Below the pieces are notes generated by a model. That model was not told the origin of the DNA. It was given only the letters and a program-made list of their open reading frames with translations, and searched no databases. DNA of 64,000 nt from contig NZ_JBHRTR010000028.1 of the NCBI RefSeq assembly GCF_042646425.1, forward strand, positions 496,001-560,000. Direction: 5' to 3'. The DNA is from Marinibaculum pumilum. Lineage in GTDB: Bacteria; Pseudomonadota; Alphaproteobacteria; Ferrovibrionales; Ferrovibrionaceae. The position numbers and the translations under genes were made by a program. Positions 33,741 to 41,755 of this stretch are shown one piece after another. Numbering within the stretch: position 1 is the stretch's first letter; every line of letters starts with the position of its first letter.

Positions 33741-34439
33741 CTACTGCCCGAGCAACCGGATCACCACCCGGCCCTCCGGGGCCTGCGCAAGAACCTCGAT
33801 GCCGGTCTCGATGCCGCCCAGGCGGACGAGGCCGCGCGAATAGCCGAAGTCCCGGTAGAAGATCGCCAGATTGCCCCAGGGCGCGTAGTAGGCGATGTCG
33901 CCCAGTTCGGGGTCGTAGCCTTCCGGCGCATCTTCGGCATCGAGCTTCTCCGGCAGGTCGCTGACTTTCTCGGTCGCGGCATAATCCTTCAGGGTGACGG
34001 TGAGGGGAAGCATGGCGGCGAACTGCCTGGCCGCCGCATTGTCCTCCAGGGTCGCCGCTACGCGATTCACATATCTCTTCTCTTCGACGCGCCTCCCTGC
34101 TGCCGTCGCCCTCGGGCTTGACCCGAGGGGCATGACGGGACAGGGACGCTGCGCAACTTCGCCGTCTTGCCACGATCCTCGGCTCGGGGGCCGAGGATGA
34201 CGGCAAAAAGGTAGGACCGCAGGGCTGATCTGGCCCCGCCGGCGAAATGTGTGAATGCCGTAGCGAAATGTGTGAATGCCGTAGAGGGTCGCCGTGAGGG
34301 TCACTTCCCCGATCTCGATGCCGATCCGCGTGCCTTCGACCTGGCGCCGGATCTGGTCCTCCGTCATTGCCGGCCCGGCGGCGGCGACCATCAGGCCGGC
34401 TGCGCCGGCCATTGCGTTCCGCAGCGCTCGCTTTGTCAT
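33741..34439 (-). CDS. Exported cyclophilin-like-fold protein, interrupted in frame by a palindromic element
   Basis: From ATG 34439, with GGAGG upstream, the frame encodes 232 aa. It has a signal-like N-terminus and then GEVTLTATLY, the first strand of the cyclophilin-like domain. The rest of the domain is EDNAAARQFAAMLPLTVTL through DIAYYAPWGNLAIFYRDFGYSRGLVRLGGI, a very recognisable family block. Between them sit about 79 residues with no family equivalent, encoded by the palindromic element. Without the insert the protein would be ~153 aa, near the family norm. The frame remains open. Whether the product still folds is unknown. Confidence 0.8.
   Translation of the reverse strand: MTKRALRNAMAGAAGLMVAAAGPAMTEDQIRRQVEGTRIGIEIGEVTLTATLYGIHTFRYGIHTFRRRGQISPAVLPFCRHPRPPSRGSWQDGEVAQRPCPVMPLGSSPRATAAGRRVEEKRYVNRVAATLEDNAAARQFAAMLPLTVTLKDYAATEKVSDLPEKLDAEDAPEGYDPELGDIAYYAPWGNLAIFYRDFGYSRGLVRLGGIETGIEVLAQAPEGRVVIRLLGQ
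34057..34284. mobile_element. 228-bp MITE-like palindromic element with 9-bp target duplication
   Basis: The element is bordered by direct repeats AGGGTCGCC (34048-34056 and 34285-34293). Its ends are inverted repeats: CTACGCGATTCACATAT at 34058 on the plus strand and CTACGGCATTCACACAT on the minus strand at the right end (14 of 17 identical). Inside are two hairpins, CCCTCGGG/CCCGAGGG (34109-34129) and ATCCTCGGC/GCCGAGGAT (34175-34198); the CTCGGGCTTGACCCGAG core resembles a dispersed repeat common in alphaproteobacterial genomes. At the right end a 21-bp unit is tandemly duplicated. There is no transposase. Element plus one target copy is 237 bp, divisible by three, and contains no stop in the host frame. 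Confidence 0.75.
34242..34283. repeat. Tandem 21-bp repeat at the right end of the palindromic element
   Basis: Two perfect adjacent 21-bp copies (34242-34262, 34263-34283) carry the terminal inverted repeat sequence twice. In the host protein they encode YGIHTFR repeated. Confidence 0.9.
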
Positions 34440-34551
34440 TCCTTGTCCTCCCACGTCGCGGCGTATCGTGCTGCCCGCGATCGTGCGGCCCGCAGGTCCG
34501 GATCGCCTTCCCTGGATCTGCCCCCGCCGGACGATCCGGCAGGGGCAGTGC

Positions 34552-36867
34552 CTAGGCCAGCTGGTCGCGGATCGGCAGGCTGCGGATGCGCTTGCCGCAG
34601 GCGGCGAAGATCGCATTGGCCAGGGCCGGGGCCACCGGCGGCAGGCCGGGCTCCCCGACCCCGCCCAGCGGGGCGTCGAAGCCTGTGGGGCTGACCAGAT
34701 GGGTGTGGATCCGGCGCGGGGCCGTGTCGATGCGGGTCACCTCGTAGTCGTGGAAGTTCGACTGTTCGACCCGGCCTTCGGCAAAGCTGATCTCGCCGGT
34801 GGTGGCCAGGCTGACGCCGAAGACCACCGCCCCTTCGAGCTGCGACCGCACCCGGTCGGGATTGACCACGGCGCCGCAATCGAAGGCGATATCCACACGC
34901 GGGATGCTGAGCTCCCCGCTGTCGCTCACCGCCGCCTCGACCACCACGGCCGCATAGCTGAGGAAGCTGCGATGCGCGGCGATCCCCAGGCCGTGGCCGG
35001 CCGGCAGGTCGCGGCCCCAGCCGGCCTCCCGTGCCGCGGTCTCGATCACGGCGCGCAGGCGGCCGGTGTCGAACGGATACTTCTCCGGATCCTCGCCATA
35101 GAGCCACGGGTCGGACAAGGCGGAGGCAGCGATCTTCCGGTCGGGGCCGAGCAGTTCGAGCAGACAGTCCTTCTGGTCGCGGCCGGCGGCATCGGCCAGT
35201 TCAGCGGCGAAGCTCTGCACCGCGAAGGCATGCGGCACGTTGGACACGGCCCTGAACCAGCCGATCCGGGTATGCGCCTCGGCCGCCGGGTTCTCCACCC
35301 GCACGTTGGGGATCGCGAAGGGCATGTCGACCGCGCCCATGCCCAGCTCGAACCCGCCCTCATGCTCCGCGCCGGGGGCGAACAGCGATTGGATCGTCGG
35401 CGCCACGGTGCGGTGCAGCCATGCCACCGGCTTGCCCGTTTCGTCCAGCCCGGCCTCCAGCCGTTCCACGGACACCGTGTGCAGGAAGCCGTTCCGGATG
35501 TCGTCCTCGCGGGTGAAGGTCAGCTTGACCGGGCGGCCGTCCATGGCGCGGGACAGGATCGCCGCCTCGCTGGCGAAGTCGGGCTTCGACTTGCGGCCGA
35601 AGCCGCCGCCCAGCAGCATCGTGTTCACGGTGACCTTCTCCGCCGGCAGGCCCAGGCGCTGGGAAAGGTCGTTGCGGATCGCCTGCGGGTTCTGGACGCT
35701 GCACCAGATCTCGCAGCTGTCGGCGCTGACCCGTGCCGTTGCGGTCGGCGGCTCCATCGGTGCCTGCGCCAGGTGCGGCAGGTAGTAGGAGGCAGTGACC
35801 CGCCGTGCCGCACCCGCCAGCCCGGCATCGACATCGCCGTCGTTGCGGACCACCTTGCCCGGCTTCTCTGCAGCGGATTGCAGGGTGTCGCGATAGCTGG
35901 CGGAATCGTAGCCGGCGTTCGGCCCGTCCTCCCACTCGATCTCCAGCATCGACCGGCCCTTGATCGCGGCGAAGGTGTTCTCTGCCACCACGCCGAGCCC
36001 GCCGAGTGGGGCGAAGACCGACGGGATGCCCGGCGCCGCGATCGGCACCACTTTCAGCACCCCGGGGACCTTCAGCGCCTCTGTGGCGTCGTAGCGCTTC
36101 ACCTTGCCGCCATAGACCGGCGGCCGTGCGACGACGGCGAAGGCCATGCCGTCGACCTGCGCGTCGATGCCATAGACCGGCTTGCCGGTGGTGATGTCAT
36201 GATTGTCGACCAGCGGCAGCGCCGCCTTGCCGATATAGCGGAAGCGGTCCGGCGTCTTGAGGGCCAGCGCAGTCTCCGCCGGCACCGGCCGTTCGGCCGC
36301 GCCGCGCGCCAGGGCACCGAAGCCGATGCGCCGGCCGCTGGCGGCATGAACGACCTCGTGACTGTCGGTGCGGAGCTCGGCGACAGGCACGTCCCAGCGT
36401 GCGGCGGCTTCCGCCTCCAGCATCTGGCGTGCGGCGGCCCCGATCCGGCGCAGCGGCATGAAATGGTGCCGCATGGAACGGGAGCCGTCGGTGTTCTGGT
36501 TGCCGTAGCGCGCCTCGTCGCCGGGCGCCTGCCGCACCGTGCAGCGGGCAAGGTCGGCCTCCAGTTCGTCGGCGACCACCATTGCCCAGCTGGTGCGGAT
36601 ACCCTGGCCCATCTCGGCCCGGTTGCAGAGCAGGGTGACCTCGCCGTCATCGGCGATGGACAGGAAGATCCGCGGATCGTCCTTCACCCCGCCGGGCATC
36701 GCGTCCGCGCCATAGACCTTGTCCTGGCCGAACGACAGCCTGGGCCGGGTCGCCAGGACGAAGGTGCCGGCGGCGAGGCCGAGCAGCACCGAGCGGCGGC
36801 TGACATTGGTCAGTCCGCCAGTGGTCAGTCCGCCATTGGTCAGTCCGGTACTCCCGGTCATCGTCAT
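34552..36867 (-). CDS. Molybdopterin-binding subunit of a xanthine dehydrogenase-family oxidoreductase
   Basis: 771 aa, the large catalytic subunit of the IorB/aldehyde-dehydrogenase type. A Tat signal (SRRSVLLGLAAGTFVLA) marks export with cofactor. Moco-binding motifs include NRAEMGQGIRTSWAMVVADE, the TMLLGGGFGRKSKPDF segment, and the active-site Glu in GGVGEPGLPPVAPALANAIF near the C-terminus. The N-terminus carries a (LTxGG) triple repeat before the Tat motif. The ATG at 36867 overlaps the stop of the [2Fe-2S] subunit. Two-subunit enzymes of this kind oxidise N-heterocycles or aldehydes, passing electrons to a cytochrome. Substrate unknown. Confidence 0.92.
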   Translation of the reverse strand: MTMTGSTGLTNGGLTTGGLTNVSRRSVLLGLAAGTFVLATRPRLSFGQDKVYGADAMPGGVKDDPRIFLSIADDGEVTLLCNRAEMGQGIRTSWAMVVADELEADLARCTVRQAPGDEARYGNQNTDGSRSMRHHFMPLRRIGAAARQMLEAEAAARWDVPVAELRTDSHEVVHAASGRRIGFGALARGAAERPVPAETALALKTPDRFRYIGKAALPLVDNHDITTGKPVYGIDAQVDGMAFAVVARPPVYGGKVKRYDATEALKVPGVLKVVPIAAPGIPSVFAPLGGLGVVAENTFAAIKGRSMLEIEWEDGPNAGYDSASYRDTLQSAAEKPGKVVRNDGDVDAGLAGAARRVTASYYLPHLAQAPMEPPTATARVSADSCEIWCSVQNPQAIRNDLSQRLGLPAEKVTVNTMLLGGGFGRKSKPDFASEAAILSRAMDGRPVKLTFTREDDIRNGFLHTVSVERLEAGLDETGKPVAWLHRTVAPTIQSLFAPGAEHEGGFELGMGAVDMPFAIPNVRVENPAAEAHTRIGWFRAVSNVPHAFAVQSFAAELADAAGRDQKDCLLELLGPDRKIAASALSDPWLYGEDPEKYPFDTGRLRAVIETAAREAGWGRDLPAGHGLGIAAHRSFLSYAAVVVEAAVSDSGELSIPRVDIAFDCGAVVNPDRVRSQLEGAVVFGVSLATTGEISFAEGRVEQSNFHDYEVTRIDTAPRRIHTHLVSPTGFDAPLGGVGEPGLPPVAPALANAIFAACGKRIRSLPIRDQLA
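36808..36852 (-). repeat. 15-bp tandem repeat (3 copies) ahead of the Tat signal
   Basis: GGTCAGTCCGCCAGT, GGTCAGTCCGCCATT and GGTCAGTCCGGTACT follow each other; on the coding strand they give the Leu-Thr-x-Gly-Gly repeats at the N-terminus of the molybdenum subunit. Confidence 0.85.
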
Positions 36868-37316
36868 GCCCCCCCTGCGGCGCGCTTGATGGCCGCGCGG
36901 ATCCGCGGATAGGTGCCGCAGCGACAGATATTGCCGCTCATCGCGGCGTCGATGTCGGCATCGCTGGGCTGCGGGGTCTCGTTCAGCAGGGAGGCCGCCT
37001 GCATGATCTGGCCGACCTGGCAGTAGCCGCACTGCGCGACGTTGAGGTCGCGCCAGGCTTCCTGCACCGGATGCGTGCCATCCGGCGACAGGCCCTCGAT
37101 CGTCGTCACCTGCCGCCCTTCGATGTCGCCCATCCGGGTCTGGCAGGAGCGGATCGCCGTGCCGTCCAGATGGACGGTGCAGGCGCCGCACAGGGCCATG
37201 CCGCAGCCGAACTTGGTGCCGGTCAGGCCGGCCACGTCGCGCAGGTACCAGAGCAGCGGGGTCTCCGGGTCCCCGTCGAAACTCTGCGCCTGTCCGTTGA
37301 TGGTGAAGGTCGTCAT
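36864..37316 (-). CDS. [2Fe-2S] subunit of the molybdenum hydroxylase
   Basis: 150 aa with both iron-sulfur clusters of the family: the plant-ferredoxin type C38, C43, C46, C58 (KFGCGMALCGACTVHLDG ... RSCQ), and the C-terminal type C96, C99, C131, C133 (QCGYCQVGQ ... ICRCGTYPRIR). It carries electrons from the Moco site. No twin-arginine signal of its own, so it would be exported as a complex with the Tat-tagged large subunit. Divergent from a LysR gene that probably regulates the pair. Confidence 0.94.
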   Translation of the reverse strand: MTTFTINGQAQSFDGDPETPLLWYLRDVAGLTGTKFGCGMALCGACTVHLDGTAIRSCQTRMGDIEGRQVTTIEGLSPDGTHPVQEAWRDLNVAQCGYCQVGQIMQAASLLNETPQPSDADIDAAMSGNICRCGTYPRIRAAIKRAAGGA

Positions 37317-37442
37317 CTCCGCTCCTCGGGCTTCCACGCGGGGGCCATGCGGGCATGACTGCACCCATCGGGCGCGGTCTCCCCTACACTCAAGGTGGAT
37401 CGAGGGAAGGCGGTGACTAGACATCTCAATTCACTAGGTCTT

Positions 37443-37457
37443 ATGAATCAGGTTCAT
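37443..37457. promoter_or_regulatory. LysR-type binding site candidate
   Basis: ATGAA-TCAGG-TTCAT is a perfect interrupted palindrome, and its inner part fits the LysR T-N11-A rule. It lies in the divergent gap, 68 bp before the LysR GTG and about 127 bp before the [2Fe-2S] subunit start. Confidence 0.5.
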
Positions 37458-37524
37458 CAATGCGGTTGCAGTTAGAACTTGGCGGTCGCGGCCCGCGACA
37501 GCCCCTTACCCGAAGGGTGCGGCC

Positions 37525-38415
37525 GTGCTGCGTGACAATGCGAACGATCTGATCGCCTTCCTGGCCGTCGCCCGCGAAGGCAGCTTCACGAAGGCGGCGG
37601 GGCGGATCGGCGTCTCGCAATCGGCCCTCAGCCATACCATCCGGCAGCTGGAGGCCCGTCTGGGCATCCGTCTTCTGGCGCGTACCACCCGCGCGGTGGC
37701 GCCGACAGAGGCGGGGGAGCGCCTGCTGCGCAGCATCGGCCCGCATTTCGAGGAGATCGAGGCCCATCTCGAGGCGCTCAGCGAACTGCGGGACAAGCCG
37801 GCCGGCACCATCCGGATCACCGCGTCCGACGATGCGATCAACCACCTGCTATGGCCGAAGCTGCGCCGCTTCCTGCCCGACCATCCCGACATCACGGTCG
37901 AGCTGATGCGCGACAACGGGCTGGCAGACCTGGTGACAGAGCGCTTCGACGCCGGGGTCCGGATGGGCGAAATGCTGGCCAAGGACATGATCTCGGCCCG
38001 CATCGGCCCGGACTTCCGCTTCGCGGCGGTGGGGTCGGGCGCCTATTTCGAGCGGCATCCGCCGCCGGCCGATCCGCAGGACCTCGTCGGTCATGCCTGC
38101 ATCAACATCCGCCTGTCCGCCGGCGCCCTTTATGCCTGGGAGTTCGAGAAGGAAGGGCGGGAGGTCCGGATCCGGGTGGACGGACAGATTGTCGTCAACA
38201 ATCCCTACGATGCGGTGCAGGCGGCGATCGACGGGCTCGGCATCGCCTATGTCCCGGAACATGTCGCCGAGGGCGATCTGGCCGCAGGGCGGCTTCGCCA
38301 TGTCCTGCAGGACTGGTCGCCCTGCTGGGACGGCTACTACCTCTACTATCCCAGCCGGCGGCAATCCTCGCCCGCCTTCACCGCCCTGGTGAACGCGCTC
38401 CGCCATCGCGACTGA
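37525..38415 (+). CDS. LysR-family transcriptional regulator
   Basis: 296 aa from GTG 37525. N-terminal winged HTH: LIAFLAVAREGSFTKAAGRI, GVSQSALSHTIRQLEARLG, RLLARTTRAVAPTEAGERLL. The ligand domain includes VNNPYDAVQAAIDGLGIAYVP and ends in the usual WSPCWDGYYLYYPSRRQ of the alphaproteobacterial LysR subgroup. Divergent from the molybdenum hydroxylase genes, with a LysR-type palindrome in between, so it most likely controls them. Its 3' end overlaps the convergent Usp-like gene by 38 bp. Confidence 0.93.
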   Translation: MLRDNANDLIAFLAVAREGSFTKAAGRIGVSQSALSHTIRQLEARLGIRLLARTTRAVAPTEAGERLLRSIGPHFEEIEAHLEALSELRDKPAGTIRITASDDAINHLLWPKLRRFLPDHPDITVELMRDNGLADLVTERFDAGVRMGEMLAKDMISARIGPDFRFAAVGSGAYFERHPPPADPQDLVGHACINIRLSAGALYAWEFEKEGREVRIRVDGQIVVNNPYDAVQAAIDGLGIAYVPEHVAEGDLAAGRLRHVLQDWSPCWDGYYLYYPSRRQSSPAFTALVNALRHRD

Positions 38416-39202
38416 CGGGGGCGGTGCCCGTGACCAGGACCGGGACCATGCGACGGGCCGCGATGTCTGCCAACAGGGCCGGTGCGCCGACCGGCAGGGC
38501 GGGGCGGTCCAGCACCAGGAGGCTCTCGTCGATCCCGGCCAGTGCGCGCTCGAGCATGGGCAGGCTCAGGGTGAACGGCCCCGCACCCTGCCTGATGCGG
38601 TCGGCGAGATCGACCAGCGGGGCGCCGATGCGATGCGCGATGGCGGCCGCGATGCGATGGCCTTCCCCATCCGGCCCCAGGGTCGCCACCGGGCCCCGCC
38701 TGCGCCGCGTCCCGTGCGGCAGGTAGAGCACCGGGACGGTGCTGGCCGCGACCGACCGCAGGATGCCGGCAAAGGGATAGCTCAGGCGGGCCATCGGGTC
38801 GGCGGGCTCCAGGACGGCGAGCAGGTCGGCCGATTGCCCGCCAGCATGCTGCAGGGCGGCGGCGCTTGCCCGTTCGACCTGGAAGCCGGCGCGAACCCCG
38901 TGCGCGGCAGCGGCCTGCAGCAGGCGCTGCCGCATCAGGGCGGCACTGGTCGCGAACTCCGCGGCGAGCCGGTCCCGGGTCACCGCCACCGCGGCGCCGG
39001 ATGCCCGGGCCAGATGCCGGGAGAGCGGCGCGGCAGACCATTCCAGGACCGGGTCGTCCTCGACGAAGACGCCCAGCAGCTCGCTCTGCAGCGCCTGTGC
39101 GAAGGCGACCGCGGTCTCCAGGTCCGGCATTGCGCAGGTCGCATCGTGGAAGCCGAGGACGATCCGCCGGAACGGCGGCGCCAGCGATGCCGGATCGGTC
39201 AT
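38378..39202 (-). CDS. Universal stress protein-like protein
   Basis: 274 aa. The N-terminal half has the Usp opening RRIVLGFHDATCAMPDLETAVAFAQALQSELLGVFVED and a strand before VPVLYLPHG. The second half is a looser repeat (HRIAAAIAHRIGAPLVDLAD, MVPVLVTG). The ATP-binding GxxGxnG(S/T) motif of classical Usp is not evident, so a non-ATP-binding type is possible. The ATG overlaps the stop of the Lon-like protease gene (ATGA), which ties the two functionally. Confidence 0.65.
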   Translation of the reverse strand: MTDPASLAPPFRRIVLGFHDATCAMPDLETAVAFAQALQSELLGVFVEDDPVLEWSAAPLSRHLARASGAAVAVTRDRLAAEFATSAALMRQRLLQAAAAHGVRAGFQVERASAAALQHAGGQSADLLAVLEPADPMARLSYPFAGILRSVAASTVPVLYLPHGTRRRRGPVATLGPDGEGHRIAAAIAHRIGAPLVDLADRIRQGAGPFTLSLPMLERALAGIDESLLVLDRPALPVGAPALLADIAARRMVPVLVTGTAPVSRDGGARSPGR

Positions 39203-41613
39203 GCGCCGCCTCCTTCGCTGCGCCCCTCCATGGCCCGTCGCGCCCGGCCGAAGGCCTTCAGGCGGTCGGCCACGAGCCGGTTCACGCTGCCCTCGGGAAA
39301 GCTCCCGTCGGCATCGGCCGCGCCGACCGGCCGGCCGGTCATCAGCGCCAGCCCCTCGTCGATCGTGGCGATGCCGTAGACGGCGAAGCGCCCGGCGGCG
39401 CAGGCCTCGACGACATCGTCGCGCAGCATCAGGTGCTGCACGTTCGCCGCCGGCACCAGGACGCCCTGGCTGCCGGTCAGGCCGCGGGCATTGCAGATGT
39501 CGAAGAAGCCCTCGATCTTCTCGTTGGCACCGCCGATCGCCTGCACCTGGCCGTGCTGGTTCACCGAGCCGGTCACCGCCAGGTCCTGCCTCAGCGGGAC
39601 CTCTGCCAGCGCCGACAGCAGGGCGTAAAGTTCTGCCGAGGAGGCGCTGTCGCCGTCCACCCCGCCATAGGACTGCTCGAAGACCAGGCTTGCCAGCAGC
39701 GAGACCGGCGCGTCGCCTGCAAAGCGCCCGGACAGGAAGCCCGACAGGATCAGCACGCCCTTGGAATGGAGCGGGCCGCCGAGCTCGACCTCCCGCTCGA
39801 TATCGACCACCTTGCCCGCGCCGGGGCTGACCCGGGCGGTGATCCGGGTCGGGCGGCCGAACATGAAGTCGCCCAGGTCCATGACGCTCAGGCCGTTCAC
39901 CTGGCCGACGGCAGCGCCATCGGTATCGATCAGCGCGATCTCGCGCAGGATCGATTCGGCCACCCGGTCGCGGATGCGGCTTGCACGCCGCACCTGTTCC
40001 GCGATCGCCCGCTCCACGTCGGCCGCGCGGATCGTGAGGGCTTCGTCCCGCTTCGCCCAGTACGCCGCCTCCACCAGAAGGTCGCCGACCTCCTCCACCG
40101 CGAGGGTCAGCTTGGCGGCATCGCCGGCCAGGCGGGCGGCCCGCTCCAGGACCCGGCCGACCGCGCCGGGCTCCAGCGGCAGCAGGCCCTTGCGGCGGCC
40201 GACAGTCGCGACCAGGCGGGCATAGAGCGCCTCGCTTCCCTCGACCCTGTCGAGGCTGTCGTCGAAATCCGCCAGCACCTTGAAATGCTCCCGGAAGTCC
40301 GGGTCGACCGCGGCGAGGAGGTAGTAGAGCATGCGCTCGCCGAGCAGCACGACCTTGACGGCCAGCGGGATCGGGTCCGGCTCCAGGGAGATCGTGCTGG
40401 TCAGGCTCAGCAGGTCGACCGCGCTTTCGATCCGGATCTCGCCGGCCCGCAGCGCCCGTTTCAGGGCGGTCCAGGTGAACGGCTCGCCCAGCACCGCGCG
40501 GGCGTCGAGCAGCAGGTAGCCGCCATTGGCGCGGTGCAGCGCGCCGGGCTTGATCAGGCGGAAGTCGGTGATCAGGGCGCCCTGGCGCGGGATATGCTCG
40601 ATCCGGCCGACCAGGTTGCCGAGGCTCGGATGCAGTTCCTGCACCACTGGCGCGCCCTGTCCAGCGGACTGGGTCACCAGCAGGTTGACCTCGTAGCGGT
40701 CGGTCGGCGCGGCGCCCGCCAGGTCGCCGTCGGCGCCCGGACCGCCGTCCTGCTGCGGCGCGAACAGGCCGACATTTTCCACCAGGTCGGCCTGCACCGC
40801 CTCCAGATGCGCCAGGACCTCCGGCAGGTCGGCGAAGCCGGCCCTTGTCTCCTCGATCAGGTGGCCGACCGCCACCTCCGCGGTTTCGCGGCCCAGCTTG
40901 CGCAGGTCCGCGCGGCGCTCCTTCTCCCAGGCCGGCACCGACCGCAGCACGGCTTCCAGCTTCTTCTCCAGTGCCTGGATCACCTCCCGCAGATGCGCCT
41001 TCTCCTCCTCCGGCAGTTCGTTGAACTGCTCGGGACGCACCACCTCGCCGTCCTTGATCGGCGCCAGGGTGAAGCCGAACGGCGTGCGGATGACGGCGAC
41101 GTTCGCCGCGTTCGCCTCTTCCTGCAGGGCCTTGAAGGCGGTCTCCTGCGTCTCCTTGAACGCCTGCTCGATGGCGGCGTGACGCGACTGGAAGTCGTCG
41201 GCCTCGAAGGCCTTGGGCAGCGCCGCCTTCAGGTCCTGCACCAGTTCGCGCATCGCGTCCCGGAAGGCCGGGCCGCGACCCGGCGGCAGGGCAAGGGCGA
41301 TCGGGCGGTGCGGGGTCGCGAAGTTGTTCAGGTAGACCCAGTCCGATGGCGCCGGCGCGGCCTTCGCCCGCGCTTCCAGAAGCCCGGTGACCGCTTCGTC
41401 CAGGCTATCGGGGGTGGCGCCCACGACGAACAGGTTGAAGCCGGGTGCGCTGACCTCCGTGCCGAAGGCGATGGCGGCGCCCGCGCGCTCCTGGCCCACC
41501 ATCAGGTCGATATCGTCGAGTTCGGCGGTCGTCGCGAAGCGCAGCGCGGACATGTCGCAGTGGCGGATCAGCCGCTCCGGCGGGAGCGGCTGCACGACCG
41601 GCTCCGCGGTCAT
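39199..41613 (-). CDS. Lon-like (AAA/S16) ATP-dependent protease
   Basis: 804 aa from ATG 41613. The N-terminal ~200 residues are an RadA/Lon-like domain with FNLFVVGATPDSLDEAVTG replacing a canonical P-loop start; the middle is a helical insertion. HRANGGYLLLDARAVLGEPFTWTALKRALRAGEI is the AAA signature of this subfamily. The S16 protease domain at the C-terminus has Ser656 in GVDGDSASSAEL and Lys699 in GGANEKIEGFF, 43 residues apart as in Lon. It belongs to the divergent Lon-related group, not housekeeping Lon, and probably degrades specific stress substrates. Coupled to the Usp-like gene. Confidence 0.9.
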   Translation of the reverse strand: MTAEPVVQPLPPERLIRHCDMSALRFATTAELDDIDLMVGQERAGAAIAFGTEVSAPGFNLFVVGATPDSLDEAVTGLLEARAKAAPAPSDWVYLNNFATPHRPIALALPPGRGPAFRDAMRELVQDLKAALPKAFEADDFQSRHAAIEQAFKETQETAFKALQEEANAANVAVIRTPFGFTLAPIKDGEVVRPEQFNELPEEEKAHLREVIQALEKKLEAVLRSVPAWEKERRADLRKLGRETAEVAVGHLIEETRAGFADLPEVLAHLEAVQADLVENVGLFAPQQDGGPGADGDLAGAAPTDRYEVNLLVTQSAGQGAPVVQELHPSLGNLVGRIEHIPRQGALITDFRLIKPGALHRANGGYLLLDARAVLGEPFTWTALKRALRAGEIRIESAVDLLSLTSTISLEPDPIPLAVKVVLLGERMLYYLLAAVDPDFREHFKVLADFDDSLDRVEGSEALYARLVATVGRRKGLLPLEPGAVGRVLERAARLAGDAAKLTLAVEEVGDLLVEAAYWAKRDEALTIRAADVERAIAEQVRRASRIRDRVAESILREIALIDTDGAAVGQVNGLSVMDLGDFMFGRPTRITARVSPGAGKVVDIEREVELGGPLHSKGVLILSGFLSGRFAGDAPVSLLASLVFEQSYGGVDGDSASSAELYALLSALAEVPLRQDLAVTGSVNQHGQVQAIGGANEKIEGFFDICNARGLTGSQGVLVPAANVQHLMLRDDVVEACAAGRFAVYGIATIDEGLALMTGRPVGAADADGSFPEGSVNRLVADRLKAFGRARRAMEGRSEGGGA

Positions 41614-41755
41614 CCCTTGCCGCCCCCATGGCCGATGCGCCTGAAGCGATGTCCGGTCGGCACCATCATCCCCCTCTGCTGCCCGATGCCTGGCCAGCAT
41701 CGGCTGGACCGCGGCGGTCCCGCCTTGATCCAGGTCAATCGGGACGCCACCGGCG

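Noticed and set aside
34057..34284. Palindromic insert considered as an intrinsic terminator or as a split between two genes
   Set aside because: The frame is open throughout, the two protein halves match one family, and the block has target duplications and terminal inverted repeats, which terminators lack.
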